64,000 nucleotides of DNA from Clostridia bacterium (GTDB taxonomy: Bacteria; Bacillota; Clostridia; Christensenellales; Aristaeellaceae), in contig JAFWQA010000009.1 of the NCBI GenBank assembly GCA_017509255.1, positions 35,073-99,072 of the forward strand, written 5' to 3'. Shown piece by piece: positions 34,101 to 42,491 of the stretch (positions within the stretch are counted from its first letter, which is position 1; each line of letters begins with the position of its first letter). Under the pieces are notes generated by a model. It worked only from the letters and a program-made list of their open reading frames with translations. It was not told where the DNA came from and ran no database searches. The translations under genes were made by a program, and so were the position numbers.

Positions 34101-35813
34101 GTGGAAAAACAGCTGGCTCTTCAGATGCGGAACGTGACGAAGCGCTTCGGCAGCATCGTTGCGAACCGGAACGTGGACCTGGACGTTTACCGGGGCGAGA
34201 TCCTGGCCATCCTGGGCGAGAACGGCAGCGGCAAGACGACGCTGATGAACATGATCTCCGGCATCTACTATCCGGATGAGGGCAAGATCTTCATGGACGG
34301 GCAGGAGGTCGTGATCCGCTCGCCCAAGGACGCCTTTGAACACCGGATCGGCATGATCCATCAGCACTTCAAGCTGGTGGACCTTTTCACCGCCGCGCAG
34401 AATATCGTGCTGGGCATTCAGGAGAAAAAAGCCTACAACCTGAAGGAGATCAATGCCCGGGTCTCGGAGATCGCCGGGAAATACGGCTTCCGCATCGACC
34501 CGGAAAAGAAGATCTACGATATGTCCGTGTCGGAAAAGCAGACCGTGGAGATCATCAAGGTGCTGTACCGGGGAGCGGACATCCTGATCCTGGATGAGCC
34601 GACGGCCGTGCTGACGCCGCAGGAGATCAGCCGCCTGTTTGAGGTGCTCCGCCGGATGAAGCAGGACGGGAAAAGCATCATCATCATCACACACAAGCTG
34701 AACGAGGTGCTGGAGATCAGCGACCGGGTCGCCATACTGCGCAGGGGCGAGCATATCGCCACCGTGAACACGGCGGAGACGGACGAGGCAAAGCTGACCG
34801 AGATGATGGTGGGTAAGAAGGTCAGCCTGAACATTGACCGCAGCGAACCCGTGAACGCGGTGCCGCGCCTGATCGTGAAGGACCTGAACCTTTACGACGA
34901 CGAGGGGCTGCACGTGCTGAAGGATATTTCCTTTACTGCCCGGGGCGGGGAGATCCTCGGCATTGCCGGCATCGCCGGAAGCGGGCAGCGCGAGCTGCTG
35001 GAATCCATCGCCGGACTGCAGCCGGTGAAGAGCGGCACCGTCATTTTCCAGAACCCCAAGAAGAACAAGCCCGTCACCTTCTTCCACAAGAGTCTGAAGC
35101 GCGTGATGGAGCTGGAAAGCGAGCATGCCTTCCACGACGGGAAGGGAAAAGAGGTCTCCTTTGACGGCATGAGCCACGCCCAGATCCGGAAATGGGTGGA
35201 AAGCGGGGACGTGCTTTTCAATGAGGATGAGACGATCAACCTGCGGGACAAAACGCCGCTGGAGATCCGCGAGCTGGGCGTGCGTCTCAGCTTTGTGCCG
35301 GAGGACCGGCTGGGCATGGGCCTCGTGGGCAGCATGGATATTACCGACAACATGATGCTGCGCAGCTACCGGAAGGGCAAGGCCGGCTTCCTGGACCGGA
35401 AAAAGCCGCGGGAGCTGGCAAAGGAGATCATTACCAGCCTGGAGGTCTCCACGCCCGGCACCACCACCGCCGTGAGGAAGCTGTCCGGCGGCAACGTGCA
35501 GAAGGTTCTGGTCGGCCGGGAGATCGCCTTCGCGCCGAAGGTGCTGATGGCCGCGTACCCCGTGCGCGGGCTGGACATCAACTCCTCCTATACGATCTAC
35601 AACCTGCTGACGAAGCAGAAGGAGAACGGCGTGGCCGTGATCTTTGTCGGCGAGGACCTGGACGTGCTGCTGGAGCTGTGTGACCGCATTATGGTCATCA
35701 ACAGCGGTACCGTGACGGGGATCGTGGACGCCCGGAAGGCGACCAAGGAGGAGATCGGCCTGCTGATGACAAAGACCGGAGAAAGAACGGAAGGAGGGGA
35801 AGCGCATGAGTGA
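34101..35813 (+). CDS. Nucleoside ABC transporter ATPase with two nucleotide-binding domains (NupO/YufO type)
   Basis: A 570-residue tandem ATPase. Domain 1 has Walker A GENGSGKTT (near residue 41), Walker B ILILDEPTAVLTPQE and ITHKLNEVLEISDRV. Domain 2 has the degenerate P-loop region GIAGIAGSGQRELLESIAG and signature KLSGGNVQKVLVGRE, as usual in RbsA/YufO-type proteins. A GTG start at 34101 with GGGAGG seven bases upstream is chosen. An insertion around residues 315-395 is charged and longer than usual. The stop overlaps the next permease start by eight bases. Confidence 0.93.
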   Translation: MEKQLALQMRNVTKRFGSIVANRNVDLDVYRGEILAILGENGSGKTTLMNMISGIYYPDEGKIFMDGQEVVIRSPKDAFEHRIGMIHQHFKLVDLFTAAQNIVLGIQEKKAYNLKEINARVSEIAGKYGFRIDPEKKIYDMSVSEKQTVEIIKVLYRGADILILDEPTAVLTPQEISRLFEVLRRMKQDGKSIIIITHKLNEVLEISDRVAILRRGEHIATVNTAETDEAKLTEMMVGKKVSLNIDRSEPVNAVPRLIVKDLNLYDDEGLHVLKDISFTARGGEILGIAGIAGSGQRELLESIAGLQPVKSGTVIFQNPKKNKPVTFFHKSLKRVMELESEHAFHDGKGKEVSFDGMSHAQIRKWVESGDVLFNEDETINLRDKTPLEIRELGVRLSFVPEDRLGMGLVGSMDITDNMMLRSYRKGKAGFLDRKKPRELAKEIITSLEVSTPGTTTAVRKLSGGNVQKVLVGREIAFAPKVLMAAYPVRGLDINSSYTIYNLLTKQKENGVAVIFVGEDLDVLLELCDRIMVINSGTVTGIVDARKATKEEIGLLMTKTGERTEGGEAHE

Positions 35814-36921
35814 GGCAAGAGCGGTCCGTGAACCGCTGATCCATTTGACAAGGCGCATGGATGTCAAGCGGTCCAGAGCCTGGACCGTGCGGATCTGCGC
35901 CGTGCTGCTGGGCATGCTCGTGTGCGGGATCGCCGCCTTCCTGCTGGTGGAAAAGCTGCAGAGCAACCCCGGAAAGATCGGGGATTTCTACTACGCGTTC
36001 ATCAAGGGCAGCTTCTCTACGCCGCGCAAGCTGTGGAAGTTCTTCAAGGACCTGAGCATCCTGCTGTGCATCGCGCTGGCGCTGACCCCGGCCTTCCGGA
36101 TGCGCTTCTGGAACATCGGCGGCGAGGGTCAGACGCTGATGGGCGTGCTGGGAACGATCGCCGTGAACTTCTATCTGGGCGGAAAGGTGCCGGAGGGCCT
36201 GCTGCTGGTGCTGATGTTCCTGGCCGCTCTGGCCTGCAGCGGGATATGGGCGCTGATCCCGGCGCTGTTCAAGTCCCGCTGGAACACGAATGAAACGCTG
36301 TTTACCCTGATGATGAACTACATCGCCAGCTATCTGGTGGCGTACTTCCTGGTCATCTGGGTGCCGAGCGGCTCCTCCTCCCTGGCGAAGATGAAGACCG
36401 GGCACCTGCCCTCCTTCGGGCATGACTACCTGGTGATCATCCTGACCGTGCTGCTGCTGACCGCGGGGCTGTACATTTATCTGAACTACTCCAAGCACGG
36501 GTATGAGATCAACGTGGTGGGCGAGAGCGAGCGGACGGCAAGGTACGTCGGCATCAAGGTGGGCAAGGTGATCCTGCGCACCATGATCCTCAGCGGCGCC
36601 CTGTGCGGGCTGGCCGGATACCTGATCGGCGCGGGACTGGACCAGACCATTACGACGAACAGCGTCGGCGGGCAGGGCTTTACCGCCATCATGGTCAGCT
36701 GGCTGGCCAAATTCAATCCGCTGGTGATGATCCTGACCAGCGGGCTGATCACCCTGCTGAACCAGGGCGCGGCGCAGATCAGCCAGGATTTCAACGTATC
36801 CTCCGCGTTCCCGAGCGTGACGGTGGGCATCATCCTGTTCTTCATTATCGGCAGTGAGTTCTTTATCAATTACGAGGTGCATTTCCGCGGACACAGCGCG
36901 CGAAAGGAGGCGGTGAAATGA
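35806..36921 (+). CDS. Nucleoside ABC transporter permease (NupP/YufP type)
   Basis: A 371-residue permease of the BPD_transp_2 family, with about nine or ten hydrophobic segments. Family motifs are MRFWNIGGEGQTLMG (near residue 98) and NETLFTLMMNYIASYL, followed by the coupling-loop region GESERTARYVGIKVGKVIL. It overlaps the ATPase gene by eight bases and the next permease by four. Together with the binding protein and ATPase it should import purine or other nucleosides for salvage. Confidence 0.93.
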   Translation: MSEARAVREPLIHLTRRMDVKRSRAWTVRICAVLLGMLVCGIAAFLLVEKLQSNPGKIGDFYYAFIKGSFSTPRKLWKFFKDLSILLCIALALTPAFRMRFWNIGGEGQTLMGVLGTIAVNFYLGGKVPEGLLLVLMFLAALACSGIWALIPALFKSRWNTNETLFTLMMNYIASYLVAYFLVIWVPSGSSSLAKMKTGHLPSFGHDYLVIILTVLLLTAGLYIYLNYSKHGYEINVVGESERTARYVGIKVGKVILRTMILSGALCGLAGYLIGAGLDQTITTNSVGGQGFTAIMVSWLAKFNPLVMILTSGLITLLNQGAAQISQDFNVSSAFPSVTVGIILFFIIGSEFFINYEVHFRGHSARKEAVK

Positions 36922-37871
36922 ACGTCTGGCTGAACTTCCTGATCGACTCGCTGGCCTTCGGCGCGACCTTCATTTACGGCTCCACGGGGGAGATCCTGAC
37001 CGAAAAGGCGGGGCACCTGAACCTGGGCATTCCCGGCATCATGTGCATGGGCGGCGCGGGCGGATGCCTGGTGCTGAACCTGGTGGGCAAGAGCAGCCTG
37101 CCCGGCTTCGTGATCGTGCTGCTGGGTATTATGGGCGCGCTTTTCGCAGCCGTGCTGATGGGCCTGATCTATTCCTTCCTGACGGTGAGCCTGCGGGCCA
37201 ACCAGAACGTGACGGGCCTGGCCCTGACCACCTTCGGCGTCGGCCTGATGAAGGTGCTGATGACCCGCGTGAAGACCTCCGTCTACCTGGTCGGGCCGAA
37301 GCTCCTTTACCGCTGGCCCTTCGCGGAGAGGCAGGACAGCCTGCAGCGCCTGGGGATCCTTTTCTTCCTGGCGGTGATCATCGCGGTGGCGGCCAGCTGG
37401 GTGCTCTTCCGCACCCGCGTGGGGCTGAACCTGCGCGCGGTGGGCGAAAACCCGGCCACGGCGGACGCGGTGGGTATCAGCGTGACGCGCTACAAGTATG
37501 TGGCGACCTGCATCGGCAGCGGGATCGCCGGGCTGGGCGGCTTCTACTACATCATCGACTACATGGCGTCCCAGGAGGCGTATCTGAGCGTGGAGGCCTT
37601 CGGCTGGCTGAGCATCGCGCTGGTCATCTTCGCGCTGTGGCGCCCGCACCTGACCATCATCGGGTCCACGGTGTTCGGACTGCTCTTTTCCTGCAGCAGC
37701 ATGATCGTAAACATCGACTGGATCCAGACCACCATGGCGACCAAGCCGATCCTGAAGATGCTGCCGTACGTGGTGACCGTGCTGGTGCTGATCGTAACCA
37801 GCATCCGCAACAAGAAGGAAAACCAGCCGCCGGCAGCGCTGGGGCAAAGCTATTTCCGCGAAGAGAGATAA
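36918..37871 (+). CDS. Nucleoside ABC transporter permease (NupQ/YufQ type)
   Basis: A 317-residue permease, the partner of the previous one. Family motifs are GSTGEILTEKAGHLNLGIPG (near residue 20) and GLNLRAVGENPATADAVGIS (near residue 175). It has about eight or nine spans and a basic C-terminus. A four-base ATGA overlap with the upstream gene gives a fixed 1:1 output. It is the last gene of the unit, followed by a terminator. Confidence 0.93.
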   Translation: MNVWLNFLIDSLAFGATFIYGSTGEILTEKAGHLNLGIPGIMCMGGAGGCLVLNLVGKSSLPGFVIVLLGIMGALFAAVLMGLIYSFLTVSLRANQNVTGLALTTFGVGLMKVLMTRVKTSVYLVGPKLLYRWPFAERQDSLQRLGILFFLAVIIAVAASWVLFRTRVGLNLRAVGENPATADAVGISVTRYKYVATCIGSGIAGLGGFYYIIDYMASQEAYLSVEAFGWLSIALVIFALWRPHLTIIGSTVFGLLFSCSSMIVNIDWIQTTMATKPILKMLPYVVTVLVLIVTSIRNKKENQPPAALGQSYFREER

Positions 37872-37882
37872 ATGGAACAATA

Positions 37883-37920
37883 CCGGGAAACAAACGGACC
37901 GCGTTTCCCGGCCTTTTTTC
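37883..37920 (+). terminator. Terminator of the nucleoside transporter operon
   Basis: Stem CCGGGAAAC (37883-37891) with GTTTCCCGG (37903-37911), then CCTTTTTTC. Confidence 0.85.
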
Positions 37921-37949
37921 TTGTATTTGCGGAAAAAGGCGCGTATAAT
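37921..37949 (+). promoter_or_regulatory. Promoter of degV
   Basis: TTGTAT (37921-37926), 17-base spacer, TATAAT (37944-37949), starting directly after the preceding terminator. Confidence 0.75.
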
Positions 37950-37990
37950 GGCACAGTATGAAAAACGCGCCGAAAGGACGGAAAACGGAA

Positions 37991-38830
37991 ATGAAAGTCA
38001 AAATCACGGCAGACTCCACCTGTGACCTTGGGAAGGAGCTGTGCGACAGGTATCATATCACGCTGGCGCCGCTGTCCGTCATGATCGACGGGAAAAGCTA
38101 CCGGGACGGCGTGGACGTGACGCCGGAGGTGATCTTCCGGGCGGTGGACGAGAAGAAGACCGTCAAGACCGCCGCGGTCAACCAGTACGAATATGAGGAG
38201 CTGTTCGCGGGGCTGCTGAAGGAATATGACGAGATCGTGCATTTCACCATCAGCGCGGAGATGAGCTCCTGCTACGCGGACGCCTGCGCGGCGGCGGAGA
38301 AGACCGGGCATGTTTACGTGGTGGACAGCCGCAACCTTTCCACCGGCATCGGACTGCTGGTGCTGGAGGCCGCGGAGCTGGCGGCAATGGGCAAGGACGC
38401 GAAGGAGATCGCCGAGAGGTGCCGGGAGCGCACGGACAAGGTGTGCGCCACCTTTACGGTGCAGGACATCGGCTATCTCTACCGCGGCGGGCGCTGCAGC
38501 GGCCTGGAGGCCGTCGGCGCGAAGATGCTGCATATCCGCCCGTCCATTGAGGTAAAGAGTGGAAAGATGGCGCCGGGAAAGAAATACCGCGGCTCCTATG
38601 AGCATTACATCAAGCACTATATCAAGGACGTTCTCAAGGAGAATGAGGACGCCGACTACAAGCGGATCTTCATCACCCATTCCCCCTGTGAGGAGGGGCT
38701 GGTGGACTACGCGGCGGAGATGGTCAAGGAATACGGGCATTTCCGCGAGATCCTTGAAACCACGGCCGGCTGCACGATCAGCGTGCACTGCGGGCCGAAC
38801 ACGCTGGGCATCCTGTTTATGAGGAAATAA
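37991..38830 (+). CDS. DegV family fatty-acid-binding protein
   Basis: A 279-residue DegV protein, the family (FakB) that presents fatty acids to the FakA kinase for phospholipid synthesis. Hallmarks are ITADSTCDLGKEL at the start, FTISAEMSSCYADA in the middle, YLYRGGRCSG and the C-terminal VHCGPNTLGILFM. FakA is not in the window. The ATG at 37991 is preferred over one at 37958, which would be almost leaderless relative to the TATAAT at 37944. It is followed two bases later by a peptidoglycan-binding gene. Confidence 0.92.
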   Translation: MKVKITADSTCDLGKELCDRYHITLAPLSVMIDGKSYRDGVDVTPEVIFRAVDEKKTVKTAAVNQYEYEELFAGLLKEYDEIVHFTISAEMSSCYADACAAAEKTGHVYVVDSRNLSTGIGLLVLEAAELAAMGKDAKEIAERCRERTDKVCATFTVQDIGYLYRGGRCSGLEAVGAKMLHIRPSIEVKSGKMAPGKKYRGSYEHYIKHYIKDVLKENEDADYKRIFITHSPCEEGLVDYAAEMVKEYGHFREILETTAGCTISVHCGPNTLGILFMRK

Positions 38831-38832
38831 AC

Positions 38833-39264
38833 ATGAGAAATCCGAAAACGATCGCGGGACTGTGCGTGCTGGCAGTCCTCCTGGTGGCGCTGGGCATCCT
38901 GATCGGCCAGATGATCCCCATCGCGGCAGAGACGCGGAGGGAAATGAGCCTGACGCCGACGCCGGAGCCCCCGTGGCCTGACAACGTGATGATCGTGACA
39001 CCGGACCCGAACGCGCCGACGCCCAACCCCGTGCTGCGCACCGGCTCCCAGGGCGACGAGGTGAAGAACCTGCAGAGCCGCCTGTACGCGCTGGGCTACT
39101 ATACCGGTGAGATCGACGGGCAGTTCGGCCCGGGCACAAAGGAGGCCGTGACCGCCTTCCAGAAGCGGAACGGGCTCGGGGCGGACGGCATCGTGGGCGG
39201 GGAGACCCGGGAGGTGCTTTTTTCCACGGACGCGAAGCCCTTTGCCCCGGAGGAAGAGCCCTGA
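38833..39264 (+). CDS. Membrane-anchored peptidoglycan-binding protein
   Basis: A 143-residue protein with an N-terminal membrane helix (residues 8-30), a Pro/Thr-rich linker (35-62) and one PG_binding_1 domain. The domain starts at GSQGDEVKNLQSRLYALGYY and has the usual YTGEIDGQFGPGTKEAVTAF core. It probably sits outside the membrane, bound to the wall. No catalytic domain is attached. It starts two bases after degV. Confidence 0.88.
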   Translation: MRNPKTIAGLCVLAVLLVALGILIGQMIPIAAETRREMSLTPTPEPPWPDNVMIVTPDPNAPTPNPVLRTGSQGDEVKNLQSRLYALGYYTGEIDGQFGPGTKEAVTAFQKRNGLGADGIVGGETREVLFSTDAKPFAPEEEP

Positions 39265-39292
39265 ATTTTTCAGAAAGTGTTCACATTCTTTC

Positions 39293-39316
39293 CCGCCGGT
39301 ATTGACATACCGGCGG
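39293..39316. terminator. Hairpin after the peptidoglycan-binding gene
   Basis: Ten-bp perfect stem CCGCCGGTAT / ATACCGGCGG with a TGAC loop. The tail TATTCTTA is weak, so termination is only likely. Nothing else is recognised between here and the next gene at 39532. Confidence 0.55.
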
Positions 39317-39531
39317 TATTCTTATGGCACAACGAAAGAGGAAGCCGACCTCATTCTGCATATAGATCACTGTCCCGTTCCGCCCGGATGAAACAGGTTT
39401 CCGGAGCGGAACGGGACAGACGATTCTGCCGGGAGCTTGCGCCGGGGGAGCGTGTATGATAAGATAAAGACGGCCGAAAAAACAAAACAGCGCCGCGGCA
39501 ACGCGGACTGCATAAAAGGAGGATATCCGGT

Positions 39532-40518
39532 ATGGCGGACAGCCGTTTCAATGAGGACGGGCTGCTTTTTGAGGCACGGAATTACGCGGAGACGATGAAC
39601 GGGGAAGTGAAGGACTATCTGGCCGCCCACCGCACGGACATGACGGTGGAGGTGCGGGAGGGGAAGCCCCTGTTTGTGACGCGCTTTGACGCGGAGGAGC
39701 CGCGCGGGACCGTGACGGTGGTGCACGGCTTTACCGAATGCGGGGAAAAATTCAGCGAGCTGATCTGCAGCCTGCTGCGGAACCGCTGGAGCGTGCTGGC
39801 GCTGGATCAGCGCGGTCACGGGAAGTCCTGGCGGGACGAAAGGGTGACGGACAGGTCGCTGGTGCATGTGGACCGGTTCGACGATTACATCCTTGACCTG
39901 CGCGCCGTGTGCGATCAGGTACTGGAAAAAATGCCGGAGCCGCGCATGCTTTTCAGCCATTCCATGGGCGGCGCGGTAGCGGCGCTTTTCCTGGAAAGGT
40001 ATCCGGGCGTGTTTGAAAAGGCGGTCTTCTGCGCGCCGATGATCGCCTGCCAGCGGATGGGCCTGCCATTCTTTACCGGAAAGCTGCTGTGCCGAGGCGC
40101 CGGCCTGGCGGGAAAGAAAACACAGCGGGCCTTTTTCTCAAAGCCCTACAGCGGGAAGGAGGAGTTTGAGACCTCCTGCGCGACCAGCCGGGCGCGCTTT
40201 GACTGGTACGAGGAGCTGCGGGCCGAACACGAGGAATACCGGACCAACGGACCCAGCTACAGCTGGACGCTGCAGGCGCTGGGAGTCTCCCAGAAGATCC
40301 TGTGGCCCGGGGCCGTGGAAAAGATCGGGATCCCGATCCTGATGTATACCGCGGAGACCGACAACCAGGTGCTGGAAAGCGCCCAGAAAATGTTCATGAA
40401 GCGTGTGAAAAACGGCACCCGGAAAACCGTGAAGGGCGCGAAGCACGAGATCTACCGGTCGACAGACGACGTGCTTTTCCCCTGGTGGCATGAGATCCTG
40501 GGCTTTTTTGCCGGATAA
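39532..40518 (+). CDS. Alpha/beta hydrolase, monoacylglycerol lipase / lysophospholipase-like
   Basis: A 328-residue cytoplasmic hydrolase. The oxyanion motif is VVHGFTECGEKFSEL (near residue 64), followed by ALDQRGHGKSW and the nucleophile elbow FSHSMGGAVAALFLE (Ser near residue 144). The Asp and His of the triad fall in YTAETDNQVLE and GAKHEIYRS. The family acts on monoglycerides or lysophospholipids; the real substrate is unknown. GGAGG upstream supports the ATG. It ends in a strong terminator. Confidence 0.85.
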   Translation: MADSRFNEDGLLFEARNYAETMNGEVKDYLAAHRTDMTVEVREGKPLFVTRFDAEEPRGTVTVVHGFTECGEKFSELICSLLRNRWSVLALDQRGHGKSWRDERVTDRSLVHVDRFDDYILDLRAVCDQVLEKMPEPRMLFSHSMGGAVAALFLERYPGVFEKAVFCAPMIACQRMGLPFFTGKLLCRGAGLAGKKTQRAFFSKPYSGKEEFETSCATSRARFDWYEELRAEHEEYRTNGPSYSWTLQALGVSQKILWPGAVEKIGIPILMYTAETDNQVLESAQKMFMKRVKNGTRKTVKGAKHEIYRSTDDVLFPWWHEILGFFAG

Positions 40519-40522
40519 GGAA

Positions 40523-40557
40523 ACGCCGGAAGGAAAATTCCTTCCGGCGTGTTTTTT
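40523..40557 (+). terminator. Terminator of the alpha/beta hydrolase gene
   Basis: Twelve-bp stem (40523-40534 with 40539-40550), then GTTTTTTG. The C39-like gene converges on it from the other side. Confidence 0.9.
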
Positions 40558-40573
40558 GCCGTTTATGCCCGGC

Positions 40574-41347
40574 TCAGGCAGCGGGCTGAGCGGTCAGGAA
40601 GCAGCAGTCATTGGGCTCGCCTTCCGCGTCAAAGAAATTATAGAAGGTGAAGTTGTACAGGAAGCGTTCAGCTCCGTAGACGCCGTAGCCGTCCTGGTTG
40701 TGGTCGGTGGTGTCATAGGGATCGGCAACGACGATCACGTCGTCCTGGGTGGTTTCCGTGCCCATGGTATCGTAGCCGATGATGACCTGCCAGTGGCCGC
40801 CCCAGTCGTTCCAGCCGATCATGATGGGGTTTCCGGCGGCCAGGGTGGACTGAATGTATTCAAAGGTGAAGACCGCGAAGGGATCCTCACCGGCATCCAG
40901 GGCGGAATAGCAGTTGAAGCCGCCCACGCCGTTGAAGATGGCGATCATCTGGGTCAGGCTGGTGGCGCCGGGCTCGGTGCCCTGGGGACGGAGAGCGGCC
41001 AGGGTCTCCTCGTTGTGATCCCCGAGACGGCCGTACCAGTTCAGGACCATGAGCGCGCTGGCCACGCCGCAGCTCCACTCGCTGGACTGCTGCAGGGTCT
41101 TGAAGCGGGGAAGGATCGTCAGCGTGTCGGTGCTTTCCATGTTGTAAAAGTCCAGACGGCTGAAATAGGGACTGCCGGGATGGTCTCCCTCGCGTTCCAC
41201 GCTGTCGGCGCCGTCTTCGGCACTCAGGTCAACGGCATGGGCGATCTTCATCTCATCGGTGTAGTTTCCGCCTGTTTCATCGGCAAAGGCGCCGAAGGAA
41301 AGGCAGAGCAGCATCAGGGACATCAGGGCGGCAAGGATCTTCTTCAT
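40574..41347 (-). CDS. Secreted C39-like cysteine peptidase
   Basis: A 257-residue protein with a signal peptide (MKKILAALMSLMLLCLSF, cleaved after AFA). A papain-fold peptidase C39-like domain follows: catalytic Cys in QQSSEWSCGVASALMVLNWY, His in GGHWQVIIGYD, and Asp in ADPYDTTDHNQDGYG. No ABC exporter is fused, so it is not a bacteriocin-processing transporter. Its target outside the cell is unknown. The ATG at 41347 has GGAGG eight bases upstream; the longer open frame has no such site. Confidence 0.87.
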   Translation of the reverse strand: MKKILAALMSLMLLCLSFGAFADETGGNYTDEMKIAHAVDLSAEDGADSVEREGDHPGSPYFSRLDFYNMESTDTLTILPRFKTLQQSSEWSCGVASALMVLNWYGRLGDHNEETLAALRPQGTEPGATSLTQMIAIFNGVGGFNCYSALDAGEDPFAVFTFEYIQSTLAAGNPIMIGWNDWGGHWQVIIGYDTMGTETTQDDVIVVADPYDTTDHNQDGYGVYGAERFLYNFTFYNFFDAEGEPNDCCFLTAQPAA

Positions 41348-41392
41348 TTCGGGTTCCTCCAATACAGAATGGCTGATGATACAGCGAGAGCG

Positions 41393-41401
41393 ATTATAGC
41401 A
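41393..41401 (-). promoter_or_regulatory. Extended -10 promoter of the C39-like gene
   Basis: TGCTATAAT on the minus strand, about 45 bases before the start codon; no clear -35 box. Confidence 0.6.
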
Positions 41402-41521
41402 TAACCGCTTTTCGCGGAGCAATTCCTTCGGCATTTCAGTACGTGTAAAAAACAATGCGGGGCCGCGGCGGCGCGGAGCGGGAAAAAGGATCCGGAAGGG
41501 TGGCCGAAGGACGGGGAAATC

Positions 41522-41530
41522 TGCTATAAT
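41522..41530 (+). promoter_or_regulatory. Extended -10 promoter of the secreted hydrolase gene
   Basis: TGCTATAAT ends 20 bases before the ATG at 41551, giving a leader of about 14 bases with AAGAGGTG. Confidence 0.6.
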
Positions 41531-41550
41531 GCTTTCAAGAGGTGAATGAG

Positions 41551-42378
41551 ATGAAACTGCTTGTGATCGTTTTGCTGGCCGTACTGGGGATCCTCGCGCT
41601 GCCCGGACGGGCAGGCGCGGAGGAATATGCCTTTCACACAGAGGAGCTTTGCGCGGAAAGGGACGGGCTGAGGATCTACGGGAAGCTGTACCTGCCCGAA
41701 ACGGATCAGGAGAAGCTGCCCGCCGTGATCATCAGCCACGGCTTCTGCGGCGTGCACCAGATGAACGAGGGATACGCCTCGCTGCTGGCGAAGAACGGAT
41801 ACGCCGCCTATATTTTTGATTTCTGCGGCGGCGCGCCGGTCAACAGGAGCGACGGGAAGATGACGGACATGTCCATCTTTACCGAGCAGAAGGACCTGGA
41901 GGCGGTGCTGGGGATGATCCGCTCCCATCCCCGCGTGGACCCGGACAGGGTGACGCTGTTCGGGCAGAGCCAGGGCGGTGTGGTCTCCGCGATCACCGCG
42001 GCCGATCATACGGACGAGGTGAACGGCCTGATCCTCTTCTTCCCGGCATTTGTGCTGGTGGACGACGCGATGAAGCTTTTTCCGAAGCCGGAGGACGTGC
42101 CGGACACCTATCCCTTCTGGAACGTGACGCTGGGAAGGGCCTATCCGGAAAAGCTGTTTGGCTACGATATCTACGAGGACATCAAAGCCTATGAAAAACC
42201 GGTGATCATCCTGCACGGGGACAGCGACCCCGTCGTGCCCCTGCGCTATTCCGAAAAGGCCAGGGACACCTACCGCAACGCGGAGCTGACCGTATTCCCC
42301 GGGGCCGGACACGGCTTCGGCGGAGAGGATGACAGGAAGGCCTGCGAGCTCGTGCTGAAATATCTTTCCGAACGCTGA
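41551..42378 (+). CDS. Secreted or membrane-anchored alpha/beta hydrolase (esterase-like)
   Basis: A 275-residue protein. An N-terminal signal (MKLLVIVLLAVLGILAL, likely cleaved after AGA) is followed by an alpha/beta hydrolase. It has IISHGFCGVHQMNEG, the nucleophile elbow LFGQSQGGVVSAI (Ser near residue 152), the Asp in ILHGDSDPVVP and the His in PGAGHGFGG. It is similar to serine aminopeptidase/dienelactone-type esterases; the substrate may be a carbohydrate ester, but this is not shown. A strong terminator follows. Confidence 0.83.
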   Translation: MKLLVIVLLAVLGILALPGRAGAEEYAFHTEELCAERDGLRIYGKLYLPETDQEKLPAVIISHGFCGVHQMNEGYASLLAKNGYAAYIFDFCGGAPVNRSDGKMTDMSIFTEQKDLEAVLGMIRSHPRVDPDRVTLFGQSQGGVVSAITAADHTDEVNGLILFFPAFVLVDDAMKLFPKPEDVPDTYPFWNVTLGRAYPEKLFGYDIYEDIKAYEKPVIILHGDSDPVVPLRYSEKARDTYRNAELTVFPGAGHGFGGEDDRKACELVLKYLSER

Positions 42379-42391
42379 GAAAACGCCGTAC

Positions 42392-42416
42392 GGGCACCCG
42401 AGGGGTGCCCTTTTTG
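42392..42416 (+). terminator. Terminator of the secreted hydrolase gene
   Basis: Stem GGGCACCC (42392-42399) with GGGTGCCC (42403-42410), then TTTTTG. Confidence 0.88.
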
Positions 42417-42435
42417 CTGGACATTTGTTGGACAC
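42416..42435. promoter_or_regulatory. 20-base repeat element, copy 1 (two-component operon)
   Basis: GCTGGACATTTGTTGGACAC: two TGGACA hexamers 11 bases apart. The second doubles as the -35 box. The same element, with one changed base in the core, lies upstream of the MATE fusion gene (44586). It is a candidate binding site for the adjacent response regulator. Confidence 0.6.
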
Positions 42436-42457
42436 GGCAGAGTAAAAGAAATATAAT
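42429..42457 (+). promoter_or_regulatory. Promoter of the two-component operon
   Basis: TGGACA (42429-42434), 17-base spacer, TATAAT (42452-42457). Confidence 0.75.
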
Positions 42458-42491
42458 ATGAGGGAATGAAACAAAGGACGGTCGGACGCTG

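Noticed and set aside
39277-39459. A 60-residue plus-strand ORF between the peptidoglycan-binding gene and the hydrolase gene.
   Set aside because: It starts inside a hairpin region, lacks a ribosome binding site and shows no protein-like pattern.
40574-41347. A bacteriocin-processing C39 transporter.
   Set aside because: There is only a signal peptide and the peptidase-like domain; no ABC transporter domains and no peptide precursor gene nearby.
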